This document shows, piece after piece, positions 1 through 13,239 of a DNA stretch of 64,000 bases. Source of the DNA: Cacajao melanocephalus. Lineage: Eukaryota > Chordata > Mammalia > Primates > Pitheciidae. The notes under the pieces are model-generated. The model searched no databases, was not told where the DNA came from, and saw nothing but the letters and a program-made list of their open reading frames with translations. Position numbers and translations under genes: made by a program. The stretch's first letter is position 1. Each line of letters opens with the position of its first letter. The stretch spans positions 24,047-88,046 of the forward strand of contig CAUYLG010026753.1 of the NCBI GenBank assembly GCA_963573385.1, in the 5' to 3' direction.

Positions 1-540
1 AACGTACTGCAGACACTGGAGAGCTAGGAGCTATGTTTCCTGACTGCCTTGCACCAAGGGTTTCAAATGCGATTTAGTCATTATTAATCAGAGGTACTCC
101 CGTGAAATTTGAATTTGGAACCGAGTTCAGTGGAGGGAGAGGCAGCAGTGCCTGAAGCATCCATTTAGCTGGTGTGAGGATCTAGCCAGTGTGGCTCTGG
201 GGTCAAGAATTCTGGTGGTGCCTTCCTGATACCTGGACTGATAGGGTAGTGTGTTCATAAATACAATATTTTAGTGGCAGCCTCCTGATTCCCCTAATAG
301 GCCTATCAGGAAAAATTGTCCGAGGCTTGAAATTGGATAATAGAGATTGGGAGTGTCTTTCGGGAAAATTCTGTTATTGTCTGGTAGAAACTTTAGGAAT
401 TTTCTAATTTCGTAGGGGTGTGAACTGGTGACTTCCTATTAACTACACTATTTTACAACTCTGGAAGGTAGAAATTTATTTGCAGCAAACTATAGAAATA
501 CAAGTAGTTCTGTTTTTTACTTTTTAGTTTTATTTGAATA

Positions 541-655
541 TAGAAGAGACAGGATTTCATTTTTTTGCCCAGGCTGGTCCCAAACACCTGGGCTCAAGCA
601 ATCCTCCTGCCTTGGACTCCCCAAGTGCTAGAATTACCGGCATGACCAGCCACAG
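541..655 (-). repeat. Alu monomer fragment
   Basis: Alu-derived sequence on the minus strand: gcccaggctggtcccaaac, then cctgccttggactccccaag. About one monomer long and diverged, so an old FLAM or AluJ-type piece. Confidence 0.7.
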
Positions 656-754
656 ATAATTCTTATCCATAGCAAAACACATTTTTTTTGGTAGATATAA
701 AATTTTTTGCCCTCAAGGAAAGATAATCCCAAACTATTTTTATTGCCCTAAAGC

Positions 755-1085
755 TACATTGTCTAATATGAAAGCTACTAGTCATATGGTTACTGAACTC
801 TTATAATGTGGCAAGTTTGAATTGAGGTGTCTTGTAAGTGTAAAATATACGCCAGATTTCAAAGACTTAATATGAAAAAGTATGTAAAAATATCTCATTA
901 ATTTTATATATTATTTATATTGATTGCATCTTGAAATAATTCTATCTTGGATAGAGTGGATTAAATAAGATATATTATTAAAATTAATGTTAACTATTTT
1001 TACTTCTTAAAATGTGACTCCTTGGAAATTTAAATTACAGATGAGGCTTGCATTATGGTTCTGTCAGATGGTCCTGTCCTATAGA
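755..1085 (-). mobile_element. MER-type hAT-Charlie-like DNA transposon
   Basis: A diverged copy of the roughly 330-bp non-autonomous element whose ends resemble CAGxGCTGTCCAATAG. The start reads ttgtctaatatgaaagc and the end ggtcctgtcctatag, an imperfect terminal inverted repeat. The family call is from memory; the exact MER number is not certain. A partial relative lies at 24,395-24,540. Confidence 0.5.
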
Positions 1086-1344
1086 ATTTTAGCCAGTTTT
1101 GCCTCTATTAGCCAGTTGATTTCAACATTTCTGATTATGTGTATCTCTGAATTCTCCTTTAAACTGTACTTAACATCTTACAGTTTCCCTCATTAATTAA
1201 TGTATTAAAATCTTTGTGACATGTCATTTTATACGTGCATGAGAATCAGTTTTAACATTTATACTTTAGCAGTCAGTTCTCCTAATATCCTATATTAAAT
1301 TCCATTCTAAAATAGCTGTCAATACCCTGACATTAGCTTAAAAT

Positions 1345-1545
1345 TGAACATTTACTATTTTCCAGATACTGTGTTAAACACTTTACACAGATTTTTATTT
1401 AATCTTCAGAACAACTCCGTGAGGTAGGCAGTACACTCCTCATTTTACAGATGAGGCACTGAGAGTTAACAAAACTTGTCTAAGATAACTAGGAAGTAGT
1501 AGCAGGACTCACATCTAAGCATACTGATTCTAAAGTTAACTTCCA
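1345..1545 (-). repeat. MIR SINE
   Basis: Minus-strand MIR core: cattttacagatgaggcact followed by gttaac...aaaacttgtct and a split 'actgtgttaaacactttaca' segment. Well diverged. Confidence 0.75.
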
Positions 1546-1934
1546 TCTGTTGCCACTGCCAGCACCTATTCTGTTCCACCAAATAAAACAGAAAGAAGGG
1601 CATATCTGTCACTCTGTTGACCTAGAAGCTGCAGTGCAGCAGGGAAGTTGCAGGTTACAGTCATCCCCTCACTTGTTCTGCCTTCTCTGCTCCCAGGCCC
1701 TTTGATTCAATTAGCTGGTTCTCAGAATCCTGGGCATAGCTCAAGCCTGAGTGGCTCTTCCAGACTCTCACCCAACTCAGGAGGTTGAATGATGGGCCAT
1801 TTTCCACTGCAAGCTGAGGAGCACCTCTGCCAAGACCAAAAGGTCTTACTGGTGGAGGTGCATTAGAAGTATGTGACTCTGAGGGTCACAGAGCTTGCTA
1901 AACAGGCTGTCTACCATCTTTGGCAAAGGCAGAG

Positions 1935-2085
1935 AATAATTACACTGTAATAACAGTTATTAATGGCCAGATGTTGCATTAAGTGATTTACATACATTCT
2001 CTCTAATCCTTTCAGTAGCTCAGTGGGGTAAGTAGTAGTATCATCATTTTAAAAACAAGGAATCTGGGTCTCAGGTTAATTATGA
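1935..2085 (-). repeat. MIR SINE fragment
   Basis: gatttacatacattctctct, then agtggggtaagtagtag and a tcatcattttaaaaacaagg block match minus-strand MIR. Confidence 0.65.
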
Positions 2086-2937
2086 ATGCTCTAGGATTCC
2101 CTGGATAATCACTGAACTCACTAGTCATGAGCTATATATCTGACAAATATTTCAGACATTTAAACATTTGATAATAAAGGAGTCTATGGTATTATTTGCC
2201 CACATGTAGCTGAATAAGGAAACTTGTTAAAGAAAGAATAGCAAAAAATTTATATATTATCCTTCCATTATTAATGCTAGTTTAAAAGCTTGAAATTGAC
2301 AGGCAACTCAATATTTTCCAACATGCATCACATTAGCTTTTAATTCATTAGCTGTCTTTTTTCTACTGTCTCCTGTCTTGCTATGGTCTACATTTTATGT
2401 TTGTGCTGCAGAGACATCTGAAAGGATTATGCCACCCCACTTTAGTCCCAGGAAATAGAAATACTATGAATTATTGATAGTGTTAGCTTTCTAGTGCTTT
2501 AATTTCACCTCTGTTTCAGACGAGGGTATTAGTTAAATGGAATTTTTGTATCACTCGAGGAGCTTACTACGTAGGAAACACTAACTGACTTGAATTATAG
2601 AAAAGACAGTCCTATGTTGATTTCCATTTCTACACAGGATGGATTCTCCATACATTCCACTCCCTATATTTTTGCTCAGCGTTAGGTTAATTGGGCAGTT
2701 TTCAAACGGAGTTCCTCAGAACCCGTGGGATTCCCCAGAGGTGCTTGCGGTATAACTGGAAAAGCAAGAGGGCTGGGTGGGATGATATGTGCACGTGCAC
2801 ATACACATGAGCGCACACATACGCCCCCAGCCATTCCCTTGCTTCAGAAAAGAACTTCACTTGTCTACTGTAAGCATTAAGCTTTTTTTTTGTGAGATTA
2901 TGTTGGAAGAAAGGATTCTTCTCTTTAAAAAGCTTGA

Positions 2938-3241
2938 GGCTGGGTGTGGTGGCTGACACCTGTAATTGCAACTCTTGGGAGGCTGAGGTGGGAGAACTGC
3001 TTAAGGTCAGGAGTTTGAGACCAGCCAGAGCCAGATAGTGAGACCCCATCTCTGCAAAAAATAAAACAATTAGCCAGGTGTAGTGGCACACATTTATAGT
3101 CCCAGCTACTCTGGAGGCTGAGGCAGGAGGATCCTGTGAGCCCAGGAGGTTGAGGCCAGAGTGAGTCATGATTACAACACTGCATTCCAGCGTGGGTGAC
3201 AGAGTAAGACCCTGTCGCTTTAAAAAAAAAAAAAAAAAAAG
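2938..3241 (+). mobile_element. Alu (AluJ-like)
   Basis: Full-length dimeric Alu from ggctgggtgtggtggctgac to an 18-20 base A tail. The divergence suggests an older AluJ-type copy. The open frames on the opposite strand at 2,702-3,185 are this Alu read backwards. Confidence 0.95.
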
Positions 3242-3894
3242 TAAAAATATACTAAGTTAATACAATAAAAACAATAGTAGATGTTTGCACATCTTTGAGA
3301 TACTAGGAAAAAATGTCTAAGGATTTTTATACTATATACTGAGCATATACAGCTGTACACTGGACTTGACAGAAGCGGACAGCATGTGTTATGACTAGGC
3401 TTGCAGGATGGACTTGGCCTTCCTGTGGTGTTGTAAGAATTACCCTGAATTCTGGGTGAAGCCAGTTACCATGTGTATTTACATAATGAATCAACTCACA
3501 AGCACAAAAAATGCAGTAACACTGGGGCTGGCACAGATAAATGAACCAGTTGCACAGGTAAACTTGGTTCACTTGCTCCTATTTGGGTCTTTGGGTCCCT
3601 GAGTCCATAGACCTCCAATGTCCTTTAAGAGAAGGAATATAGTCTTTGTTTGTGTTCTTCAGAAGGGACTACCATGAGTAAAATATTTTATCAGTTCCTG
3701 TAATAAGAGCAAACATTTCTCTAACTTGCCAACAGTATTTTAAAAAGTGAAGGTTTTGTGTGAGATAAAATTAAAGAGTTAAAAAGTAGCACTCAGAGTT
3801 CCTTTCTGTGTGTGGACGATATAGGTACCTAGAAATTGCCCTCCTCTCCTGCATGGAAGCTGTTGACTTGGAGAAGGGAGGCAGATGACAAAGA

Positions 3895-4041
3895 CTCATT
3901 CATTCAATATACATGTATTTATTTGGGGTGGGGGGGTGAGTCTTTATTTCTTTTAAGTCTTATTTTTAATTGCAAGTACCCACTGTCACCAGGCATCATG
4001 CTAGGTGTTGGGAATCTAATAGTAAGACTGATCCTGCCACC
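3895..4041 (-). repeat. L2 LINE 3' end, split by an Alu
   Basis: Minus-strand L2 tail: cattcattcaatatac...tatttattt, then caccaggcatcatgctaggt. It resumes after the Alu at about 4,340 with agaatttgcattctaatgtg. Confidence 0.65.
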
Positions 4042-4325
4042 CTTTATTTTTTTGTAGAACAGAGTCTCACTCTGTCGCCCAGGCTGGCATGATCTTGGCT
4101 CACTGCAAACTCCGCATCCCAGGTTCAAGCAATTCTCATACCTCAGCCTCCCAAGTAGCTGGATTACAGGCACCCACCCCCATGCCTGGCTAATTTTTGT
4201 ATTTTTAGCAGAGACAGAGTTTCACCATGTTGCGCAGGCTGCTCTCGAATTCCTGGCCTCAAGTGATCTGCCCGCTTCCACTTCCCAAAGTGCCGGGATT
4301 ACAGCATGAGCCACGGTGCCCAGCC
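4042..4325 (-). mobile_element. Alu inserted in L2
   Basis: Minus-strand Alu from the T-rich start (ttatttttttgtagaacag) to gccacggtgcccagcc. It is flanked by the 13-base target-site duplication TGATCCTGCCACC at 4,029 and 4,326, so the insertion point inside the L2 is exact. Confidence 0.95.
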
Positions 4326-5204
4326 TGATCCTGCCACCTTCTTAGAATTTGCATTCTAATGTGGAGGAGGCATATAATAAACATGTGTTTATTATATATG
4401 TTTGTCATGATGCACACAACAGAATGGGGTGGGGCCTTTTTCACATGGGGCAGTCAAAGAGGGGCCCCTAGGACAGCAAAATCTAAGTGCATTTTAGAAG
4501 GCCACAGCTGGCCTCTCTGCTGGTTTCCAAAGCAATACATGTGTGGCGCTTACTGCATGTGATGGCTAAATATGTGCCATCTGTACTAAATAATTATAAC
4601 GCTGTGGAAACCCTGAGGGGACCAATTATTGGTCTGTATAGGAACAAAATATATAGCACAGTTAATTTATTACACAAATAGATTTTTCCTTGGTCATTTA
4701 ACATTTATCAGCACTGTGTTTTTTTTTTTTAATGCAAAGGTGGCCTGAGAGATAATTCAAAGTAATACACGCAAGATCATTGTCCTTTGCCATTCCATAA
4801 AAAATTGTCTTCAGCACTGTTTATGATCCTCAAACATATAAAAAAATGCATCTGTACTGATATCTCCTCTTATACTGTTACTTTATAATTGTTAAAGGCA
4901 ACATGATTTTTGTAAGGGATTAAAATACACTTTACAAAAATTAATTTCATTTACAAAACCTCTACATAGGTATGTAAAATACATTAGAGTGAAGAGGGAC
5001 ACGTGGTTATCAAGTAACCTGACTTCTCTCAACAGAAGTTTCCAGTTTACATTCTTACTCTTTCATTTTTACTACTTGAACTTTCTTTTTTGTTTTTAAA
5101 AGCTTTTCAGTGGACCAGCCTTTCTTAAATAGAAATACATGAAAGATCTATGCACACAAAACTGATTCAGATTTGCAGCAGAAATGTTAGACTTCAATCT
5201 AACA

Positions 5205-5290
5205 TAATTCATCCATCTACCCACTCATCCATTCAATATTTATTGAGTCAACTAAACTCAGAGGTAAAATACGCTGGAACCAGAGCAGTG
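5205..5290 (-). repeat. L2 LINE fragment
   Basis: catccattcaatatttattg and a diverged 'gaaccagagcagtgta' tail match the minus-strand L2 3' end. Confidence 0.55.
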
Positions 5291-5295
5291 TATTA

Positions 5296-5763
<468 letters not shown>

Positions 5764-5939
5764 TCAATGTGATAAAATGAACTAACAGAATGAATTTGGG
5801 GAAAATAATTCAGGAAAAATACATGGGGTGGTTTACCCAGCAACCCCTAGGAAAAGAAAAACTATTATACTATTAAAGGAGTTCGGTAATGCATCTGATT
5901 ACAATATAAGAGATCACTAGTTTTCCTTTATTTTGTTTA

Positions 5940-6725
5940 AAAACATGATGACTAAAAAGCATCTTGTTCAAAATAGCAAAAAAAAAAAAAAAAAATTAAG
6001 TATCAATTTATCAAGAAATATGCAGGACCTGAACTGAACAAACTGTAAAATTTTAGTGAGAAAATTTAAAGACTTGAGCAAAAGTGGAGAAAATTTTCAC
6101 TCTTGATGACAAGCTTAAATGTTGTTAGAATTGCCACCACCCTCCAAATTGTTTTTAGATTTAAAAAGGGATGTGAAAGGATTGGACAAAATTATGCTAA
6201 ACTCTAATGGAATGTATAACACAAGCAAGGACATTTAAAACTAGAAGAATAAAGAGGTGGAGGTATAGGGAATAATGGACATTAAAATATATTCTAAAAC
6301 TATAATAATTAGAATAGTACTGGCTTAGGGATTAAGTAATCAATGGCGCCAAATACAATGTCTATAAACAGACTCAGGCATAGGCACAAATTTAATATAA
6401 CAGTTACATTTGGAATCCGTAGAAACAGATAAATTATTCAGTAAAAGGTGCTGGGGGAAATGTCTATTCAAAATTAAGACATCTTTTTCATGTAAGGCAA
6501 TCACATAATTCCAGATGTATGAAAGATTTAAATATAAAGGATAAAGCCATACTTTCATAAAAAGATGGCACATTTTGAACACATGCATTTGCCTCTGCTC
6601 CCTCCTAAACACAACTTAAATATCAGTAAAAATGATTTTTAAAAACACCCACAAGGACAAATAATGGGAGATATAGCTACCACAGTAAAACTTTGAAAAC
6701 TAGAAAGCAGATGAGCAGGTGGTAA
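5940..6725 (+). mobile_element. Old L1 LINE fragment (ORF2 3' part, decayed)
   Basis: Plus-strand sequence with decayed L1 ORF2 landmarks: aagaaatatgcaggacctga, gaatagtactggcttaggg, and caatggcgccaaatac in the order expected of L1. No open frame survives. It may extend to 6,930. Confidence 0.6.
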
Positions 6726-6896
6726 CACAAATCTAACTGCCAGCCTGCAATGGGTAAAGCAGAGAATTGGTCCAATTAACACAGTGGAAATCCCGCAAGG
6801 CTCGGGCCACTAGAAGCGGGAATGAGGTGGGGCTAAAAATAATGATTCCAAATCTGTTTACTAAGCAGTTGTCCTCCATGTCACACAGGAGAGTAG

Positions 6897-7228
<332 letters not shown>

Positions 7229-7789
7229 AAAAAATGATGTAGTGCTGAAGACAGGGATTCAGCGAAAGTTAATTCCTGGATGTTGGGCCCTTAACCTTCT
7301 TCCCAGATTGTCAAAACACACATAACCAGACTCATAGCTTCTAGGCAGGAAATAGGGTGTATCTTTCCTGGAGAATATGACCAGTCCAAGAGAAAAGATA
7401 TCAAGGTACCAACATCAGAGGCTCCCAGATGCAATGGTCACCCTAGAAAACCTAAGACCACAGCTCAGCACTAAGAAGAAAGAGAAGTCCATTGCAGATT
7501 GGGGGACGGGGAGGTTGACACTCCGTCACTCGCTCCAGGAAGCCTCTGATTGAACTGTTAAATCTGCTCTCTGAAATGGATTGTCCCTACTGAAAAAGCT
7601 CTGGCCCAGGCATTGATGCCAGCCTCCACTGGTTTGGCCCCTGCCTGCAGGACAGGCATCTGAAGAGCACACCGCATGGCAGGCAGGTGTGTTTGCAGGT
7701 CCCTGGCCATCTAGAAGAACTTTAAGGGTCCTCATTGCTCTTTTGCAATTTCTTTCAGTTAACATTTGTCAACTCCTATAGCAATTATT

Positions 7790-8100
7790 ACACCTCTTCA
7801 CTTTATTCAGTTCCTCAACTCTCCCACCACCCCCTTATTCTTAGTAAATTACCTTACCTCCCACATGCAGAAGATGGAAGCTATCTCATGTGAATGCCTC
7901 TTCCTATCCAAATTGCTCTCCAGTTTGTTTTAATCCATTGTCTTCTCTTCCATACAGAGAAGATGTGTCCTCTTTTCTATACCTAATGAGTCTACTCAGT
8001 TCTTGATCCTGTTTCTTCTGACTGCTCTTTGCCTTGTTCTGTCAATGGTCACTCCTTTGCTTGAATCTTCGGTTCACTCCCTTTGCCTACTTGTGAGAGT
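7790..8100 (+). repeat. Possible L2 5' portion
   Basis: C/T-rich sequence resembling the plus-strand L2 coding part (cttctgactgctctttgcct, cactcctttgcttgaatctt). Weak match by eye. Confidence 0.35.
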
Positions 8101-8104
8101 ATGT

Positions 8105-8545
8105 GTGGTAGACACTGATCTACCACTCAGATTCCCTTTCAGGATTGATGGATTCAATCCCCCAGATGCCAGGAGTGCTGCTGGAAGATGGCCCTCAGCC
8201 ATCAGTCCTCCTCAGAAATTGCTCAGCAGAAGAAAGTCACCTCACTCAAGGTCACATCCTCTTCCCTGGGCAGCTCTCCTCTAATGACTGGGTTAATGTG
8301 GGGAATATAAAGACCAGCCCTCTCACCTTAACTTGAGTGTCTTAAAGGTCTTCCCAGTTTCAGAGCTCCTTGAGTCTTGGCTAAGTTCTTCACTGAGACT
8401 GCCTCACTGCCCAGCTCTCCCTCAGTCCAATCTTGTCTCCTTTCCGTGCCTCCCACAAGTTGTTAAACCTGAGAGCATTCCCTAATTAACTTCCGGCATG
8501 CTAATCATCTCAGAGTCCTGTATCCCAGCCTCCTTCTGACAGTAT
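8105..8545 (+). repeat. Possible ERVL/MaLR LTR relic
   Basis: Ends with ctgagagcattccctaatta, then gcatgctaatcatctcagag and gcctccttctgacag, which resembles the 3' end of ancient ERVL-type LTRs. The family is not assigned. The short open frames at 8,003-8,336 lie inside it and show no protein likeness. Confidence 0.35.
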
Positions 8546-8574
8546 GTTTGGAAGACAAGGACATTTAATAATTT

Positions 8575-8990
8575 GTTAGGTAGTACCAGCTTGCCCTTTC
8601 AAAAACCTATACAAATTTGCACTCCCGTCACCAATGTAGAAGAGTTCCTCTTTTCCTACACCCTAACTGCCACTACTGGATGTTAATCAAGCTTTTAAAT
8701 CTTGCCATTTCATAAGTGACAGATGGTGTCTTATTCTTTATTTGTATTTTTTAATTATGCATAAGAGTGAGAATGTTTTTACATATTTACTGGCTATTTA
8801 TATTTCCCTTTCATTTGCTTGTGTCATTTGCCCATTTTTCTGTTGCACAGTCATACATATTGGTAATACACCATGTACCATAAATATGGTATATTAATTT
8901 CCAAGTACTGTTTGTGTAGTAAGAAAGTTGCAAATAAGTTTTATCAGATTGCTTTTTGTTTGGCTTTAAGACTTTCTTCTGGCATTCAAA
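8575..8990 (-). mobile_element. L1 LINE fragment (minus strand)
   Basis: Reads as the reverse complement of the L1 ORF2 3' part: caaatttgcactcccgtcac, cctacaccctaactgccact, then tcatttgcccatttttctg. Diverged, no open frame. Confidence 0.65.
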
Positions 8991-9099
8991 TGTTTTGCAT
9001 TTTTAAAATTTGCTAACATCATCAACATTTTTCCTGTGCTTCTTGGTTTTCTGTCATGATTAAATTGGCATTTCCCATTCTAAGATTTGGGGGAGAAAA

Positions 9100-9390
9100 A
9101 CCACTTATGCCTTCTTTAAAACTTAGCTCAAATGTCATTGCTGTCACAAATACGTCTCTGAGTACCTTGACCAGAGTTAACCGCCCCCAATTCCCTTCTC
9201 CCTTTATATAAATCACACTGCCCATCATATTCTGCCTTAATATTATGGCCATTTTTATTATTCTCCAAACTCTTCTATTGGAATGTAAGATACTGAGGGA
9301 AGGCATTCCATTTTAAATCTCTATGTATGCTCTCCAGTATCTAGAATGACTTACATAAAGTCCTACTTAAATATTTATTGAATTGTATTA
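9100..9390 (+). repeat. L2 LINE 3' end
   Basis: cttagctcaaatgtcattgc, then ggaatgtaagatactgaggg and a tail taaatatttattgaattg: the order of a plus-strand L2 3' end. Confidence 0.75.
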
Positions 9391-9436
9391 ACTAGTACTG
9401 TTCGATTATGTGACTCTGACACTAAGGGTTAGTGAT

Positions 9437-9515
9437 TATATATATATATATGTATGTATACATACACACGTTTATATGTATATATAAACACACACATATA
9501 TATGTATATTCCACA
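9437..9515. repeat. TA/CA microsatellite
   Basis: Alternating (TA)n, TATG/CATA and CACA runs. The open frame rich in Tyr/Ile across it is low complexity only. Confidence 0.9.
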
Positions 9516-10029
9516 CACATTCTCATTAGACATAAATTTTATGACTGGTTCTTTTTTTTACTTGGAGAACTCTTAGTTCTGCCATCTTCAGTCCTGAGCC
9601 ATACCTACCAAGGGCTGATTGCAAAAGCAGCACATGAGAGTGAGGTCTCAGGGCTTGCCAAGTGACAGGTGACCAGAACATTCCTAGCTGAGGAGGCAGA
9701 TCAGGCAGGGCAGTTCTTAGCAACAGGGCGGCATATATGGAGCTGTGACACAAAGTGACTATCCTCCCCACAGGGTAAACAGAGCTCCGTCTCCCGACAC
9801 CATGACCATCTGCCCCATCAGTGGCATAGATTCCTCCTACGCTGTACTTTTGGCTGGGAAGAAGTCCCTGATGACTTTGAGGACCAGATATAGGCAGGTG
9901 CCTTAACTAGGTGAATACATTGAGCTGTCAGCTCAGGTGGATTAGTCATTGCAGTTCCTATGCCCAGTAGTCCTAGTCTTGATTGATTGGTTTCAGTTTC
10001 TCCCTTCTCATTCTCTTGAGCCCATTCAA

Positions 10030-10700
10030 ATACGGCTTTCATGCCACCACAACTTCTCCTACCAAGGTCACAGGTGATGTCCACATTGCTGAACACAGTG
10101 GCCAATTCTCATTTCTCACCTCACTGTCCGTGCCAGCAGCATTGGCTTGGTGGATCCCTCTCTACTTGCTGAGGGCTTGACTGGGTTTCCTGGGCACCAG
10201 TTTTTCTCATCCCTCACTGGATGCTTCTCCTCCTTTGCTGGTTCTTCCTCTGCTTCCTGAGCACTTAACATTGGAGAACTCCCAAAGTACAGTCATTGGA
10301 CCTATCTTTCTATCTATATTCATTTTCTTAATGATCCCGGCCAATCTTAGAGCTTTCAACACTGTCTATCTGCTGACAAATTCCAAATTTTATTTCCTCT
10401 AGCCAGACTCGTAGGTCCAGCTGCCTACTCAACATCTCACTTTTGGATGTCTAACAGAGATCTCAAATGTAACACTCCAAAACTGAGATTCTGCTCTTCC
10501 CCTTCCCCCAAAATCTGCTCCTCTCACAGTCTCTCCATTTTAGTAAATGACAACCCCATCCAACTAGTTACTCACACCAAAAACTCTGGTGTCATCCTTC
10601 ATTCCTCTCCTTTTCTCACACCCACATTCAATCTGTCAGCAAATCTACTTTTACTATATCTTCAAAATATACGCAGAATCTGAATCCTCCTCACAACCAC
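10030..10700 (+). repeat. L2 LINE (ORF2 3' part)
   Basis: Plus-strand L2 coding relic: accaaggtcacaggtgatgt, cagctgcctactcaacatct, ggatgtctaacagagatctc, then accccatccaactagttact. The fragment 10,447-10,683 still reads as an open frame (reverse-transcriptase C-terminal remnant) but is not a gene. Confidence 0.75.
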
Positions 10701-10714
10701 TCTGCTAACCACCC

Positions 10715-10859
10715 TGGGCAAGTTACTATCTCCTAAGTGTCTCTCTTTTCTCATCAATAATTGGGTAATACTAGCCTATGACTTACAGGGTTCACATGTG
10801 GAATAAAGGATGAGACATGTAAAGAACTAACGTAGTGTCAAACCAATTGTTAGTGCTTG
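10715..10859 (+). repeat. MIR SINE, split by an Alu
   Basis: Plus-strand MIR (gggcaagttactatctccta, then acatgtaaagaactaacg...agtg). It resumes after the Alu at 11,152-11,190 with taataaattttagctctcg. Confidence 0.75.
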
Positions 10860-11151
10860 GCCAGGCATGGTGGCGCACACCTGTAATCCCAGCACATTGG
10901 GAGGCTGAGGAGAGATGATTGCTTGAGGCCAGGAGATCAGCCTAGGCAACATAGTGAGATCTTGTCTCTACTAAAATTCAAAAAAAATTAGCCAGGTGTG
11001 GTGGTGTGTGCCTGTAGTCCCAGCTACCTGGGGACTGAGGCTGGAGGACTGCTTAAGCCCTGAAGGTCAAGGCTGCAGTGAACCATGACCGTACCACTGC
11101 ACTCCAGCCTGGGTGACAGAGTGAGACCCTGTCTCAAAAAAAAAAAAAAAA
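10860..11151 (+). mobile_element. Alu inserted in MIR
   Basis: Plus-strand Alu from ggccaggcatggtggcgcac to an A17 tail. The 12-base target-site duplication TTGTTAGTGCTT flanks it, cleanly splitting the MIR. Confidence 0.96.
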
Positions 11152-11276
11152 AGTTGTTAGTGCTTAATAAATTTTAGCTCTCGTTATTATTTGTGGCCTC
11201 TCTTTTCTATGTTTCAGGAAGATGTGACTAGTAAAGTTGAAGCTATCAGCTCCTTTTCATAAAAACTGAGTTTTTT

Positions 11277-11597
<321 letters not shown>

Positions 11598-12315
11598 TCA
11601 TTTTAAAGATTTCAACTAAATGAGCTAAAGAAAAAGAAAAAGAAGAAAAGTCCAAATTAACCTCACCCAGTAAAACTGTCACAAATAAGATCCAAATAAA
11701 GGGTTAAGAAAGCACAATGGCAATTTGAGTCATTGGAATTCTTCTCTAGCCTGATTAAGAGTAATTTTCAGCTAACCTAGAAAATATTCTTGATCTAAAG
11801 TCAAATAAGATTGTCACATATCATACTGCATAGCTGTATACAGCCCTAGCTTCACAACCTGAAATAATTCTGGGATATGAGTAAACTCATAGGATGTTTC
11901 TACAACAGCAACTGAGATAACAGCCATTATTTGTATAAAATAGCTTTGTTTTATAAACCCATAGTCCCACTAAATCTATCATCCCAACTAATTATTAATA
12001 GGTAGAAAGATTCTGGAAAATCCTCCGTGTTACCTGAAATGTCAGCAATATACAATAGGCCTGAATTATATAGGAAGCATCTAGGGTAAGGGCCCTAATG
12101 CATAAATTAGATACATGGATATCACTAATAAGATAAACCATTGCACTAAATAAGCAGAAAAATATTTCAGAGCATTCAACTTGTCCTTTAATATAATCGC
12201 TTTGTTAATATATGTGATGAAGAACAATATTTGGATAAGAAAAAATGCTCATCTTTTAATGTTTTTGGAAAATTATGTTTATTCTTTATTCTTTCAGTAT
12301 TGATCTCTCTCACCA

Positions 12316-12353
12316 TATATATATATATCTGTATGTTCGTGCATATGTGTGTG

Positions 12354-12387
<34 letters not shown>

Positions 12388-12388
12388 T
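12316..12388. repeat. TA/TG/CA microsatellite
   Basis: Runs of (TA)n, TGTG and (CA)n about 400 bases upstream of the ACYP2 terminal exon. Likely polymorphic. Confidence 0.9.
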
Positions 12389-12781
12389 AAATACATGAAA
12401 CCTCTACCACGTGCTGAGTAATGAGGAAACCATAGTGAATTGTTTTTATTACTAAGCTCTTTATAAAAATGTTTTGATCGTTTTGAGTATAAGAGCTAGG
12501 TAACAATGGCCTTGGAGTGTTTTAAGTTGGGGAGTGGGGGGAATAACTCTAATATAAAATCATCAGAAATTTTCTGTTCTTAATTTATTAGCTTTTCTTT
12601 GTCCATATTTAATTATACTTTATGGTATTCTTAGAGTGATATATATAATGTAAACAAATTTAAATATCACATATATTCAAAGTTACTTAGTAAACTCCCA
12701 TTAATACCTACCGTGGGATCATTTTAGCCTATCCATGTATACTCTGTATGCTAATTTTATTTATTTGTCTATTTTTTGTAG

Positions 12782-12896
12782 GAAGTCCTGGCTGAGCAAG
12801 GTTGGAAGCCCTAGTTCTCGCATTGACCGCACGAACTTTTCTAATGAAAAAACCATCTCTAAACTTGAATACTCTAATTTTAGTATCAGATACTAA
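12782..12896 (+). CDS. ACYP2: ACYP2 terminal coding exon (acylphosphatase-2, C-terminus)
   Basis: This is the last coding exon of muscle-type acylphosphatase, a small cytosolic enzyme of about 99 residues that hydrolyses the carboxyl-phosphate bond of acyl phosphates. The acceptor is tttttgtag, ending at 12,781. The first exon base (G) completes an ATG split across the intron. Thirty-seven codons then read from [10 protein letters not shown] to SNFSIRY, with TAA at 12,894-12,896. This matches the C-terminal third of ACYP2 as I know it, with no difference I can see. The catalytic Arg and Asn of the family lie in earlier exons outside the window, so the enzyme cannot be checked for completeness. 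It is not a processed pseudogene: an intron sits directly upstream and the 3' UTR follows normally. Confidence 0.96.
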
Positions 12897-13235
12897 TAGA
12901 AGAGAAAAATCGTAAGGCTTACACTCCACAACAGATACTGTATGTTCTTAAGAAGACTATGTATATTAGAATAATGGTAGCAGAGTAGGGTAAAAAAGTA
13001 AGTTTCTGTTCTGAAAACTGATTGTATGTATTACTAAAATGTCTGACGCTGAAGTAATTTTACTCAACTGTGTTTTCAACAAGCAAAAATATAGTATTCT
13101 AAGATGAAATTGTCATTACAAGATATTTAGTATGAACATTTAAACTTGTCTCATGGAATCTTTAATTTCAAAGAACATTACAGCATATATGTTATTTGGT
13201 GAGACATAACACAATAAAGTTAACCATTTAAAAAT
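12897..13235 (+). other. ACYP2: ACYP2 3' UTR
   Basis: AT-rich, non-coding sequence follows the ACYP2 stop codon and runs to just past the first good AATAAA (13,213-13,218). A 3' UTR of about 340 bases is inferred. The cleavage point itself is not visible; about 13,230-13,240 is estimated from the usual 15-30 base spacing. Confidence 0.7.
13213..13218 (+). terminator. ACYP2: ACYP2 poly(A) signal AATAAA
   Basis: This is the first canonical hexamer after the ACYP2 stop, 317 bases downstream, in the context acAATAAAgtt. A second AATAAA at 13,347-13,352 could serve a slightly longer isoform. Confidence 0.75.
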
Positions 13236-13239
13236 TATT

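Noticed and set aside
2702..3185. Minus-strand open frames of 155 and 86 codons
   Set aside because: They read the complement of an Alu, giving the usual false '[10 protein letters not shown]'-type peptide.
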